A stretch of 64,000 bases of DNA from Lactarius indigo. Lineage: Eukaryota; Basidiomycota; Agaricomycetes; Russulales; Russulaceae. Under the pieces are notes generated by a model. The model saw only the letters and a list, made by a program, of their open reading frames with translations. It was not told where the DNA came from and did not search any database. Location: NCBI GenBank assembly GCA_025766275.1, contig JAFKAC010000029.1, positions 372,001-436,000 on the forward strand. The letters run 5' to 3'. The stretch's first letter is position 1. Every line of letters begins with the position of its first letter. The translations under genes and the position numbers were made by a program. This document shows positions 1-14,154 of the stretch, in pieces.

Positions 1-1337
1 CGTTGCTCCGGGCAGTCGTATTTGCGGTGGCCGATGCCACCACAATTTTGGCAGATCTGATTCTCGTCGTCACGAAGCGTACCATTGAGTGCTGCTAGTT
101 CACGAAGTTGGTTGCGCTTGTGGTCATTTTGACCCTCAGGTGTGGAAGCGGCCTAGGATAGGATCCAGCGATCAATGTTCCGACATTGGCTAATGGAAAA
201 AATGACCATGACTCACAGTCTCAATGACTTTGTTGATCAACCTAACACAATGAGCGACTTTCTCCTCCGATTCAGCTAAGACGAGACAGTGTAGGTCTTC
301 TTCGGCATCTTCAGCGTACTGATCTGGGCGAGCCTTGCCCTCTTTAACGCTTCCTTTTCCTCGAATACTGATCTTTGCACCGCTCTCCTTCTCCATCTTC
401 TTCAAGCTGTTACCACGAGGACCCACGAGAAGACCGAAGAAGTTGATCTCGGGGAACTCTTTAACGGGAATGTATACCTTTTCTGATGGACGCTGAGAGC
501 GCTTCTGCTGGTGATACTCAACTGGCGGACGGAAATTTGGATCGTTTTTCATGGCCCGATCAACAAGGCGTATGCGTTCGTCCTCCAGTTTCTTCCTATA
601 ACGAACTTCACGGGTGTTGGTGCGCCGCCCGTGGGCATCGTAAGTGGGGGGAGGAGAAGGTGATCTGGGTGATGTGATAAGTAGGGTTGTCGTCGTGTAG
701 ACGAGGGTCAAAATATACCTTTCGCGTTCCGGAGGGATGAAGTCATTCAATCTGAGTTTTCTATTGATTTCTTCAAGTCGAAGATGAATGGCATAGTTGT
801 CTAGTTGCGCTTGGGAGACACCGGCTGCTGAAATAGCTGTCGGAAGTCCAGGAATATCTGTTTTGGCATCTCCCCAGCGACTGCGCTTCTTGCGGGTGTC
901 AGCTGCGAAAGGGGATCATAAAGTGCAAGGGTTAGTGTCAATGGTGAGGGTTAGCGTGAAGCGCCAAAGATGCAATTTCAAACATCAGTGTGAGCGGTCA
1001 CTCAAGAAAGCGATACAGAGTTACGCTGTCGCCTATATGGACGATGTGACCAAATGAATGAGCAGTACTTGACTTACCAAGAGAGGGGGTACTGGTCGAA
1101 GATGAGTGGTCTTCCTTGTTCCGAGAGCTATCCTCTCGTGGGCGCGGATAGGCCGAAGGAGATGGCTGAGCCAACTGCGGCGGGGCTGATTCCTCCACAG
1201 GCGCTGGGCCGAAACGGCGACGATTTCCACCAAGGGGGACTGAAAACGGAAATAAGTCTGCAACCACACGAAATATGGACAAATATATACTCACTGTCAT
1301 TGGTCCCTGTGATCTGCTTGGTTGCGGGCCTCCACAT
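1..1337 (-). CDS. SF1: Branchpoint-bridging protein SF1/BBP, 3' end outside the window
   Basis: Splicing factor that binds the intron branch site in the early spliceosome (nucleus). The start [14 protein letters not shown] at 1337 is followed after an intron by [13 protein letters not shown], the typical fungal BBP N-terminus. Then come a proline-rich stretch, [16 protein letters not shown], the helix [22 protein letters not shown], and a KH-QUA2 domain with [18 protein letters not shown] and the [11 protein letters not shown] loop (about 390-480). At the very edge (1-75) is a CCHC zinc knuckle, [18 protein letters not shown]. Several short introns interrupt the gene. The second knuckle and proline-rich tail are missing because the window ends. 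The gene is divergent from SSL2. The identification rests on domain order and motif sequence and is firm; exact exon ends are inferred from GT-AG sites. Confidence 0.93.
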
Positions 1338-1538
1338 GTGAGTGAACAACTTGGGAAAGTATGAGACAGGATCAAGAAAGTGGAAGAAGAAACCAAGCGT
1401 TGACCCAAACCGACAAGCGCGAGTCACCGGCTGATTCAAACTCAGCTCGGCTGACTAATATTTCGAGTTTTCAATTCATGGCACAGGGAGTCAGTTGGTG
1501 GGTGGATCCTTGGACTGCAACTACGACTACGTCCTACC
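1338..1538. promoter_or_regulatory. Divergent promoter between SF1 and SSL2
   Basis: Only 201 bp separate the SF1 start codon (minus) from the SSL2 start codon (plus), so both promoters must lie here or overlap the coding ends. I see no clear TATA box, as is usual for housekeeping genes. Assignment is by position only. Confidence 0.5.
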
Positions 1539-4921
<3,383 letters not shown>

Positions 4922-5489
4922 ATGGTGGTAGGGAAGGGACGAGGAGTGCTTATCGTGTATCAGGGTCAGGCAGGGGTTATTCGTGTAAATAATAAGGAAA
5001 CAATAATAAAATAAGTATTCTAAGGGGAAGAAAAAAAATTAAAAATCAAAAAGAGAAGGAGAGGAAGAGAAGAAGTTGATGATCGTCATCGAAAGGGAAG
5101 GAACGGACCAAAGTGGTGGGATTAGGCGTGGGCGTTTAAAGTGATCGAGAACGAACCGGTGTTGCGAGGGGGGGAAAGAAAAAAAGAAAAAAAAAGGATA
5201 AAAAAGAAAAAAGAAGAGAAAGGGGTGTACGTAGACCTAGACCGAGGCGAGACCTAGTCAGGACAGACAGGACGGGTCGGGACAGGTCAGACTGAGATGG
5301 CGTTTGTTTGAAGAGATCGACGCGTCTAAAGGCGGCTAACGACGATTCAGTCAGTCTCTATTCAATCTTGGCGCTCGCCCGTTACGGGCGGGCACATGCT
5401 TACGGGTCCCTCCTCGTATATAGCATGAAACTCAGCTCCGCTCCCTGTCCATTTATCCCTCCGCATCCGCTTTCTCTCCCGTCCCCTCC
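4922..5489. other. SSL2-bZIP intergenic region with polypurine tract
   Basis: After the SSL2 stop lies an A/G-rich stretch (about 5028-5225, almost all purine on the plus strand, with poly-A runs). I see no gene here. It precedes the bZIP start and could be leader or promoter of that gene. Confidence 0.6.
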
Positions 5490-6534
5490 ATGTCTTCGAA
5501 AAGAGGCAGAAAACGCAACGATAATTTGCCCCCCAATCGTGCTCGAGATGTCCAGCGAGCTTTCCGGGCCCGTCGTGCCGCTCATCTCGATGTTAGTCCT
5601 TCATCTCTCCTTGCCCTCGCTCTCACATTCATCTCCGGCTCTTCTTTCTATTTCACAGGCCCTCGAGCAGCGCGTCGCTGAATTGGAGGAGGAGAACGGT
5701 AACCTTCGCGCCGCCTTGAACCTCCCCCCTGCCAACAGACTCCCCCTCGGTAAGGGTCCCACCGGGAAGGACAAGCCGAAGGCTCCTCCTGCGCCCCCCT
5801 CTCGCCCGTCGACTACTCTCGAGGTGGTTAGCAGAGCAGGATCTTCCGCTGATTCCCCAACATCAACGCGGGCGCAATCCCTCTCCCCATCGACCATCAC
5901 CGCCTCTATGCGCCCATCCCCGAATGCCGTTCACAGCCTTGAGGGCAGCTCCTGGGATCAAAGCATGATGATGAGTGAGGAACAAAACCAGCAGCCTCCT
6001 CATTCGTCTTCGCCCTCTACCGGCTATCCGTTGTCGGGGGTGCCCACGCACAACAAGGCCCCATCACAGTACTCTTACCCCAGTCCCGCACAGTCATCGT
6101 CTCGCACCACTCTCCCCGGAACTATGTATATGCCTGTAGCGCCTCAAGGCAACCAAAATTTTGGCCACACTACTGACCGCCCTCTCACAGAAGCGTACGG
6201 AGGAAACTACCCCGTGCGCGATCCCAGGGAAGATCAACAGCGCTTCCCCTATTCGCAAACTTCTTATTCTGGGCCCGAAGCGGCCCATCTGCCCCAACAC
6301 TCGCCTTCGACCCCGAGTCTACATTACTCCACGCAGCAGCATCGTGACACCTCTGCGCAAACATCTATTCCATTTGCGCACAGGCGCTCTATCACGGACC
6401 CACAGGGGTTCTCCTCTCTCGTGAACCAGTATCCCCACCTACCCCCTCCACCAGCGTTACGACGTCTGTCGCCGCCGCGTCTAGCAGAAACTTCTCACTC
6501 TGTGAGGCCCTCATTTAATGGTGGGAGCAGTTGA
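5490..6534 (+). CDS. YAP-like bZIP transcription factor
   Basis: Predicted nuclear DNA-binding protein of about 325 residues. Exon 1 (5490-5591) encodes MSSKRGRKRNDNLPPNRARDV and the basic region with the YAP/AP-1 type signature QRAFRARRAAHLD. The intron is 5592-5658. Exon 2 continues directly with the leucine zipper ALEQRVAELEEENGNLRAAL. The rest is low-complexity Ser/Pro/Gln sequence with no further domain, as is common for fungal bZIP activators. An upstream in-frame ATG at 5308 exists in the exon 2 frame, but using it would lose the basic region, so 5490 is preferred. The frame is intact. Target genes cannot be told from sequence. Confidence 0.85.
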
Positions 6535-7086
6535 TCGGACAGGTCCGCCAAAATTATCTCGTGCGCCTGCTCGTCTCAATCCTCGTTGTCCCATTTCGTT
6601 TCTAGGCATGGTTCGGCTCCATTTCCCCCTTACCCTCTTCCACTTCCCCTTCGCTTCCCCTCCACCCCAATTCCGAAACCCCTTTTACTTTTTACTACCC
6701 ACAACTTTGCCGTATTCGTCATTCATTGTTGGTGATGTTTCTGTATCATTATTTGATCGCTCAAATGTTTTGCGGGTCCCTTTGTATGTCCTACTGGGCG
6801 ATACTGAGGAATATCTACCGAGGGTGGCCTTTGGACTGGCGTCAAAGGTCACATGGACACTGTATCACTTTTCGGGGCGTCTATGTTTTCACCGAGACAA
6901 TATGTTATCGGGCACTTCGTTCTTCCTACCAGAAAACTAGTCCATTTTTACTCCTAATCCTTCCCCCCCTGGATATCACTGTTATATATGCTCTACAAAA
7001 GCCTAATCCCAACGTGTTGAGTGAGTAGTAGCAAAAAATTGTGCCCAGCGTGCGGATAGACAGAAGAAGGGTCGCGTGACACCTGG
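6535..7086. other. Convergent 3' region between bZIP and UNG1
   Basis: Pyrimidine-rich, then AT-rich DNA between two convergent genes. Open frames on the plus strand here show no recognisable domain and are probably 3' untranslated sequence. Confidence 0.6.
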
Positions 7087-9032
7087 TCAAGTGATAGGAC
7101 CCAGACGACACCAGTCCACCTGCCCGTCAGGGCCATAGCGCGCCTCCAACCAGTCATTGGCCTTACGGAAGTGACCATTGCCGAAGAACCCCTTCCTTGC
7201 GCTCAGTGGGGAAGGGTGCTAGTAATCGTAGAGCGCGCGCCCCGATCATCAGCACGCGGCGTCGCGGCGGGACAACGGATAGAAGTTCAACTTACTGCAC
7301 TCGAGAGTATGAGGTGCTTTTTCTGGTAATTACTGATCAGTACTCGATCGATCGCGATAAACGAGATGAAGTGAAAAAGAAAAAAAAATTGAATTGAATT
7401 GATGTGTCAGCCTGCAATCGGTGCAGGCTGCGGAAGAAAAGAGAAGGGTGGAGGTGGGGGGGGGGGGTGAGGAATGGGTGAGGACGAGAGAAGGGGCAAG
7501 GCGCTTCTCCTTTAGGGAAATCGAGCGCTCTCGAACCGCACGCACGCACCTTGCTCAGCTTCGCGACGCGCTTTGCGGCCCACGCGCCCCAGGCGAGGAA
7601 CACCACGCCCCGGCCGACCCCGGTTTTCTCACCAAGATTCGCGCCGCCGTAGCGGTCGACAGTTTCGATGACTCGATCGGTGAACTGCTCCCATCCCTTG
7701 CCCTGGTGCGATCCCGCGGAATGCGCGCGCACCGTCAAGCAAGTGTTGAGCATCAGCACGCCAGCCTCAGCCCATGCTGTTAGATTCCTGATCAATGCAA
7801 GGTGAGATAATGGCCATCATTTGGCGCACGTGCTCCACGTGCCGCTGGTGGAAAGAAAAAGACAATAAAAGGGGAAGGGGGGGGGGAAGGCGGGGAAGGC
7901 GAGCCGGAGGAAAGAAGGCGCGGAATGTCACGCGCCTAGCTTTAGCACAATGGGGTAGGGGGGGAGGTCGGTAGTGAGCTTACTCACCCGTGTTTCGGCG
8001 GAACGAAGTCTTCATATTCGGCTTTGATTTCCGAGTAAATCTGCACACGCGCGCCCACAGTCGCAGCCAGTGGTGAGTGACAGGTGTCACAGAGGGGAAT
8101 GGCAAGGAGCCTTACATTTTTTAACGATGGAGGCGCCGGGACACCAAGCGGAACGGAAAAGCAGAGACCTGCAGGAGAGCACAAGGAGACAAAGAGACGT
8201 GTAAGAAAAAACCATGGGGACCGACTGAGTCGGAAGTGTGCCACAAGAGTGGCGCCGGATCCGCGTACCGTGCGCTTGTCCTGGCCCGTGGTATGGATCT
8301 TGGCCAATCATGACGACTCTAACCTTGCCCAGAGGGGTATAATTCGACCAGGAATAGATATTCCGTGCTGCACCGGCGTCCGCATGAGGGGACACGCTAA
8401 TACACGCGTAGGTAGGGCGTGAACTTACGTGCAGGGTAGATGTTGAGGTTTTCTGCGCTGTCGTCGGGTCCATACACGCCCTCTTTCCATAGGAACTGTT
8501 TTAGCGTGATAAAGTAGGGCTTCTTGATTTCGTCTTTGAGAACTTTGAGCCTAAGTGGAGCGTGATGTGTCATGACGGAATAATAACGAAGCATTTCGGA
8601 GACCGCCTACCAACTCTTTCCCATGGTTTCGCATTCCAATTTCAAGAGCCTCTTTTGGTCGTCCGTGAGCGAGTCGATATAATCGCTCAAGGAGAATGGG
8701 ATCGAGTTCAACGCTTGCAGGTTAGGACTTCCCCCAGAAGACTGCGTCCCGATGACAGTGGGCTTGTCACCCGAACCAGGAGCTGTCAACTTTGGTTTCT
8801 TGGAAGTTGTCCCGGTGCTTTGGCTAGGGCCAGATCCAAGCATATCGAGGAGAGTCCTCTGACGCTTTCCAGTAGTGGTACTTGGAGAAGGGTCTGTATT
8901 CGGCTTTGTCTTCTCGTCGCGGTCAAACGAGGCGACATCGGTGTTCTCATCATTAGAAGCCATTGAAGCCTGAGGGGATTGAGGTTCCGAGTCCTCGAGA
9001 GACAAGACACGATTTCCTGATGGAGTAGTCAT
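7087..9032 (-). CDS. UNG1: Uracil-DNA glycosylase
   Basis: Base-excision repair enzyme that removes uracil from DNA in nucleus and/or mitochondria. The start [14 protein letters not shown] at 9032 opens a Ser/Thr-rich tail with [11 protein letters not shown], a weak PIP-box-like motif. The catalytic domain follows over seven or so exons: [11 protein letters not shown], the water-activating loop [15 protein letters not shown] (about 8270-8310), [56 protein letters not shown] (the leucine intercalation loop) and the C-terminal [15 protein letters not shown]. It ends LGPIT at 7087. All family motifs are present, and every junction is a good GT-AG intron that keeps frame. Confidence 0.95.
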
Positions 9033-10761
9033 CCTTGGGTGGAAAGTTTCGATGGCAGTGGACGTTAAACCTGTTGGTATGAGCGAGTAATACAGTACAC
9101 GCGTCTGACGTGACGCGACGCGCCGTTTCCTGAGAACACATTTGACATTCGCGGATCTACAAACCCGGCAAGTTGCGATGCTAAGCACATTTCCCGCTGA
9201 TCCGCGCGCGCTAGCATCAGTGATAAGGTAGCTGTCAAGGACACCCCTTAGGTTACATCGTTATTACTCATGAATGTGGCCGTGTGAGCTTTTCGGTTAT
9301 TGTGACTCCTTCAGTCTGTTGGTGGACAGCGCAGGCACACAACCTAGGAGCTGAAGCACGCACTTTGCGGTGATCTAACAACAACCCGCAGGGCGCTCTG
9401 GTATCGAAGTTTCCGGGGCCCTCTGCCACACGACAAGGCAGTGCAACACACAACACTTGGTAGAACATTCCTTGTCGAAACACATGGGACCGAAGAACTT
9501 GGGGGCCTTCTGCTGTACAATAGTCCGTCTCCCGGTTCATACGTCTGTCAGGCAATGTCACCACCCGACAGTGTCCTCTTTTTTCTGCGGCTGTTGTTTC
9601 ACCAACTGGCGGCGTTCCTGGAGAGATTGGACTGGGGACTGGTACTTGCGGAAAAGCTGCCAGCGCACCCCCGCCCGATATAGCGCCAGATTTCTGATGC
9701 AAGTTGCCACGTCAGGTGTACATCTCGATGGCCGTCGCTGAGGCTAGGGCGGAAGGAGATCACGCGCCATACTTGTATGCGTGTGTACCGGGTACCACGG
9801 TCGTCGCCTTGGACGAACAACGGGGTCCAGTGGGAGGTGGCTAGAGCCAGGAACCACATGGCCCGCTCAGGGTTGCCTCGTGTTAAACGAAAGTGGTAAA
9901 AGGCAATAGATACGTTTCAGACTTGTTGTTGGGTCTTGCTCCGCCCATTGGGATCGTGGCGTATAGTATAGATCATCATCGCAAGCCATTCCAGAATAGG
10001 AGCACGGAGCTTCCCGCCTCTCGTTGAATGCGAACCCCCTTGTTGAGCCCCTGACTTCAGCTCGAGCAAACACATTCTGAGCGCTTTTCGCTAGGCTGAA
10101 TTAGAGGCGGTTTCAGAAGGCGGCACTACAGTACACAAAACAATCATTTTGCCTGATACTGCGTTTTTTTTTTTTTTGTCAAATTTTTTTTTTGAAACTA
10201 GCCCATAATGCTAAATACTGTATATGTAAGCGAGAGCAGGAAAGGCTCGCTGTATATATTTTTTCCGCCAAACTCTGTAGCGGGCCGGATGTCCGGCAAT
10301 GCCCACGCATCGTCCATCGCTTCCTTCGTCTGGCCCGAACAACGAGCGCTATTGTGACTTGACTACCTAGTGGGTTCCAAAGGTCAACATATACGACGAC
10401 GCATTCATCCATCGGAGCGACAGACATTCTACGTATCGCTGGGGTCAACGCCCTGAACAACTAGCATCATTGCCAACTTACCTCGCTCGAGCTCCTCCCC
10501 GTCGCCCCCGAACATCAAACTGGCTGCTGCGCGTTCGGACATAACCGTGCGCAAAGGAAATATCGGCGCGCGGGTGGGGCGACGCCGACCTGGCTCGTTT
10601 GGAGCGGCCATGTCGGTGAACGCCTCCTCGACGCACGATTGGAGTACTAGTTACCAGGCGAGTTCGTCCGGGTGAGTCTCACATTGTCGTGTGGTGCCAC
10701 CTCCCTTTCTTTTTTTTTTTTTTACTTCATGTGGCGTGAGAACGTGTAGAAGGAGGTATTA
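9033..10761. other. Intergenic region upstream of UNG1 and SEC59
   Basis: About 1.7 kb with no protein I recognise. It holds two adjacent poly-T runs (about 10165-10195) and another at about 10708-10722. A small minus-strand frame at 10429-10611 is listed separately. Both flanking genes are transcribed away from it, so it must contain their promoters. Confidence 0.5.
10480..10611 (-). CDS. Possible first exon of an unrecognised small gene
   Basis: MAAPNEPGRRRPTRAPIFP starts at 10611 and runs 44 codons to a good donor (ERG then GTAAGT). The ATG lies 255 bp from the SEC59 start at 10867, in the divergent position. I could not trace convincing further exons and recognise no family. The basic, proline-rich start and the clean donor are the only support. 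It may be spurious. Confidence 0.25.
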
Positions 10762-10866
10762 ATGGAGTGTTGCGCCTTGCACCTCCTTCGAGCTTCGCTG
10801 CGAGCCGTGTTGAGCCGAGATGCACGTGAAACTCGTACTGACGCGTTAACTAGTTCCGCGTCTGGA

Positions 10867-13800
10867 ATGAGCACCGAGGATGACGACACCGACGACGATA
10901 CGCGCACAGTTGTTGGAAGACGGGGCTCTGTGAGCGTTGAATCACGCAATGGTGGTGCAGATGCCAACCGGAAACCTCCACGGGCGCCAAGTCCTGTGCC
11001 GCCAGCCTCTAGCTCAGATGGCTCCAAAGCCAAAGCCAACGGTCGCACCAGCACTCTCAGTCGACGCACCTTTACTCGTTCGCGTTCACCTGCCCCGAGT
11101 TCTCTCGGCTTGAACGGGATCATGCCCCAGCCTCGGCCTCCCTCGCCCACAACCTTTCCTCGCCCTCGCAGCGTTGGACCCACTGGCTTTGTCCTGCCCG
11201 CGACATTTTCTCTAACAATTTCCTTCTGGAGGACTCCTTGGCAATATAGATTTTGTATCGATGCGAAACATGCCGCAGAGAGCGTCGTCCTGGTATTAGC
11301 GCTTGCCTCCGCTGCTCAAAAATTGCAGCCATCTCCTGGCACATCACCACCGAATGACTATCCGCCACTCGGTACGCTTACTTCCCCTCAGGACGCACCC
11401 CCGTCATTCATTTATATGCGTCAGAGCTATATGCCGTCATTTTCGTGTCCTTAGCGCACATGGTTTGGAATCACTCTTCATGTACCCGGGTCAGCCCCTT
11501 GGCCAGCACGGTGGACCCGGGATCAACCGAACCACCCCCAACTCCTCGTCTATTAGAGTCACGCGCGCCCCGTCGCGGGACCCCAACTATCGGTCCACCA
11601 ATCTCCGAAAATCGAGGATACGTATGGATGACTGTGCCTAAAAACTACAGGTAAAATTTGCAGGTATTTCTGTGGTACTTTAATTGACACTCTGTTTAGG
11701 ACCTCGTCTGATGATGGGTTTGTCACCGGTCTCATTTTCGGACCATTGATCACGTCCGCTTTGTATTACGTTGCTCTCAGGTTTGACACGCAGGCCGCTG
11801 GCACATCTCAACCTCCCATCTGGTATATTGAGGCTCCTTGGCACCTCGGTAACGACACTTCTTTAACTCCACCCCAGGCACTCGTGCTCTCCCGCCGTAA
11901 TGCCGTGGACCTGAGCACGCTCTGTTCCTTGACACTGTCTATCCATGTATATGCGTCGCAGTGGTTCGAATGGCGCTATCGCAAGCAACACAAGGTTTCC
12001 GAAGGCGAACGTGGCTCGGTACCTCGTAGCGAGGCACGCAAAGGGTGGTTGTATACTGTTTTCACGTATCTTGTATGCGCGTTCCTTCTCGGACTACGCT
12101 TCGCGCTCGATCGTGCTGGGTTGGGTATCTGGAAACGTAAATCCCCCAAACGGGTTTTTTTTGGTTTTCCTTTTCGAAGACTAGAATCTGACATGTGAAA
12201 ATTACAGACATGTCGTACTGGGAGATCGCGTCTGGTTCAATATTTTTCCAGTTTTCGCTCTACAGTGCAGCCCGACTCGCACATCGCGGTTTCACACTCG
12301 GGGAACTTGGCTTAGTAGTATTTGGTGCTACTGCGTTGTTTACGGAATTAGTCAACCTAACCGTTGCGAGGGTACGCCCCACTTCAGGACAAGTCTATGT
12401 GCACAAAGATTGACGCCACTTTCCCTGAAATAGATATGGCCGGTGACGACGGTTTACATCAAGACATATCGCCTGCCCACACCGCTGCTCATCTATCAGC
12501 TTGCTCTAGTCCCCGGGTCGTTGCTGACAGGATTTCTGCTTTCACCGCTACTCACACTCTCCCGGCACATCGCACAGCGGCCAGTACGCCGTATGCGATT
12601 CCCGCATGAGAAACAGGCACACCGGCGCGCACTTGCCGTCGGCTTTTATCTGGGCACAGCGCTCATCGTTGGGGGGCTAATCGGTATGTGGACACGGTGG
12701 CTCCTGCGTGGACGCGACCCGTGGTTATGGGTCGTCTTTTGGTTACTCGAAGGCCCACGCCAGTGGACACGCCCCGCTCTGCTGATATACTGGGCTGTGC
12801 TAGGCAGTATCAGTGTTTGGGGGTGGAATCGGCAATTGGCACGTTCACGTCGCTTCCGACCGCGTCCTGCCTACGGTTGGCGAAGCAGTTACGGAGGATA
12901 CCGCTGTCACACAACAAGGGAGCGAACCAACGACACCGATGTCAGGGGCATTGGGGCTCGCCTCATCGTCGCTCACATCTTCGGCTGTCTCGGCGTCGAC
13001 GGCCGTCTCGGCGATGTTCCCTACAGTGGCGATGCCACACTTGCCGACAGACCTCGGGCTCGGCGCGAGTGAGTGGCTTGATGCAGCGGATCGGCGCGTG
13101 CCGACACTAGGCCTGAATGCGCGGCGTAAATTCTTCCACGCGCTGGCGGTGGTCATGTTTGTACCTGGAGTGGCTGCAGACCCGGCGTTCACGCATCTGG
13201 CGTTCAGCGCAGCGTTTGCGTTGTTCGTGTTTGCGGAGTACGTGCGGTACTTTGCGTTGTATCCCTTCGGGGCAGCGGTGCACGTGTTTATGAGCGAGTT
13301 TCTCGACTCGAAGGACACAGGCACGGCCATTCTTAGTCACTTTTACCTCTTGACGGGTTGTGCCGGTGCGCTGTGGTTTGAAGGGTAAGTGCAGTTTCCT
13401 GCTAGGGCACGTCAGGTGTTGGGTCATGTGCATAGCTAATGATCAAGACCTGCTACAGACCTTCCCGTTTGTTGATGTACACGGGAGTTTTGACAGTCGG
13501 GGTGGGAGATGCCGTGGTGAGTTTTCGATCGAGAAGGGAATCATATCAAGGGGGAGAACTAATTACGATCCAACCCAGGCGTCTGTCGTTGGGAAACGGG
13601 TGGGGCGATACAGGTGGTCGCCGACGACGTCTAAGACACTGGAAGGAAGCGCCGGTTTCACGATCTCGGTTGTGGCGTTTGCGTGGGTACTGCGGTTGTG
13701 TGGGCTAGTAGAGGAGTTTTCGGTAAGCGAGTTTACAGTTGAAACGGCGATGACAGGGTATTAATGTCGCTGGACTAGACCGTGCGATACGGGACAATTA

Positions 13801-13901
13801 TTGGACTTGGGTCCGTACTGGAGGCGATGTCCGGACAGAACGATAACATTATCTTACCGGTGTATGTGTGGAGTATGTTGGCGATGGGGCTATTACAGTA
13901 A
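10867..13901 (+). CDS. SEC59: Dolichol kinase (Sec59-like)
   Basis: ER membrane enzyme that phosphorylates dolichol with CTP to make dolichyl phosphate for N-glycosylation, O-mannosylation and GPI anchors. The N-terminal half is Ser/Arg-rich and then carries many hydrophobic segments (11746-12830). The C-terminal catalytic region is clear: RRKFFHALAVVMFVPGVAADPAF, FAEYVRYFALYPFG, EFLDSKDTGTAILSHFYLL, then GVLTVGVGDAV, VGKRVGRYRWSPTTSKTLEGSAG and a final NDNIILPVYVWSMLAMGLLQ ending at 13901. The start is either 10762 or MSTEDDD at 10867; I chose the latter because the codons before it look unlike the rest. One frame break at about 12867-12868 (CCT/CCG emitted as CCTG) shifts RFRPRP to PTVGEAV. 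Confidence 0.9.
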
Positions 13902-14154
13902 GTAGATTAGAAAAGGGTAGAATAGGATTACCGTAATAGAGGTGGTGTGACGTCATTGGTCATTGAGAGTGGAGCTGATTCGGGAAAGGGCGGGCCTGGT
14001 TTCTGCCATGGCCGAACCCTTTTTGCCACGCCACGTCCAGCGAACAGGTGTAGATAACTGGTGCGACAATAACCCAGACGCTGCCAAGGGTGACGAATGA
14101 TCTCTTGGAAAGACAGAACAGAAAAAAAGAAAAAAGAAAGGCGCATATACTTAG

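Noticed and set aside
9268..9859. Open frames on both strands upstream of UNG1
   Set aside because: No recognisable domain; overlapping frames on both strands suggest chance openness in GC-rich DNA.
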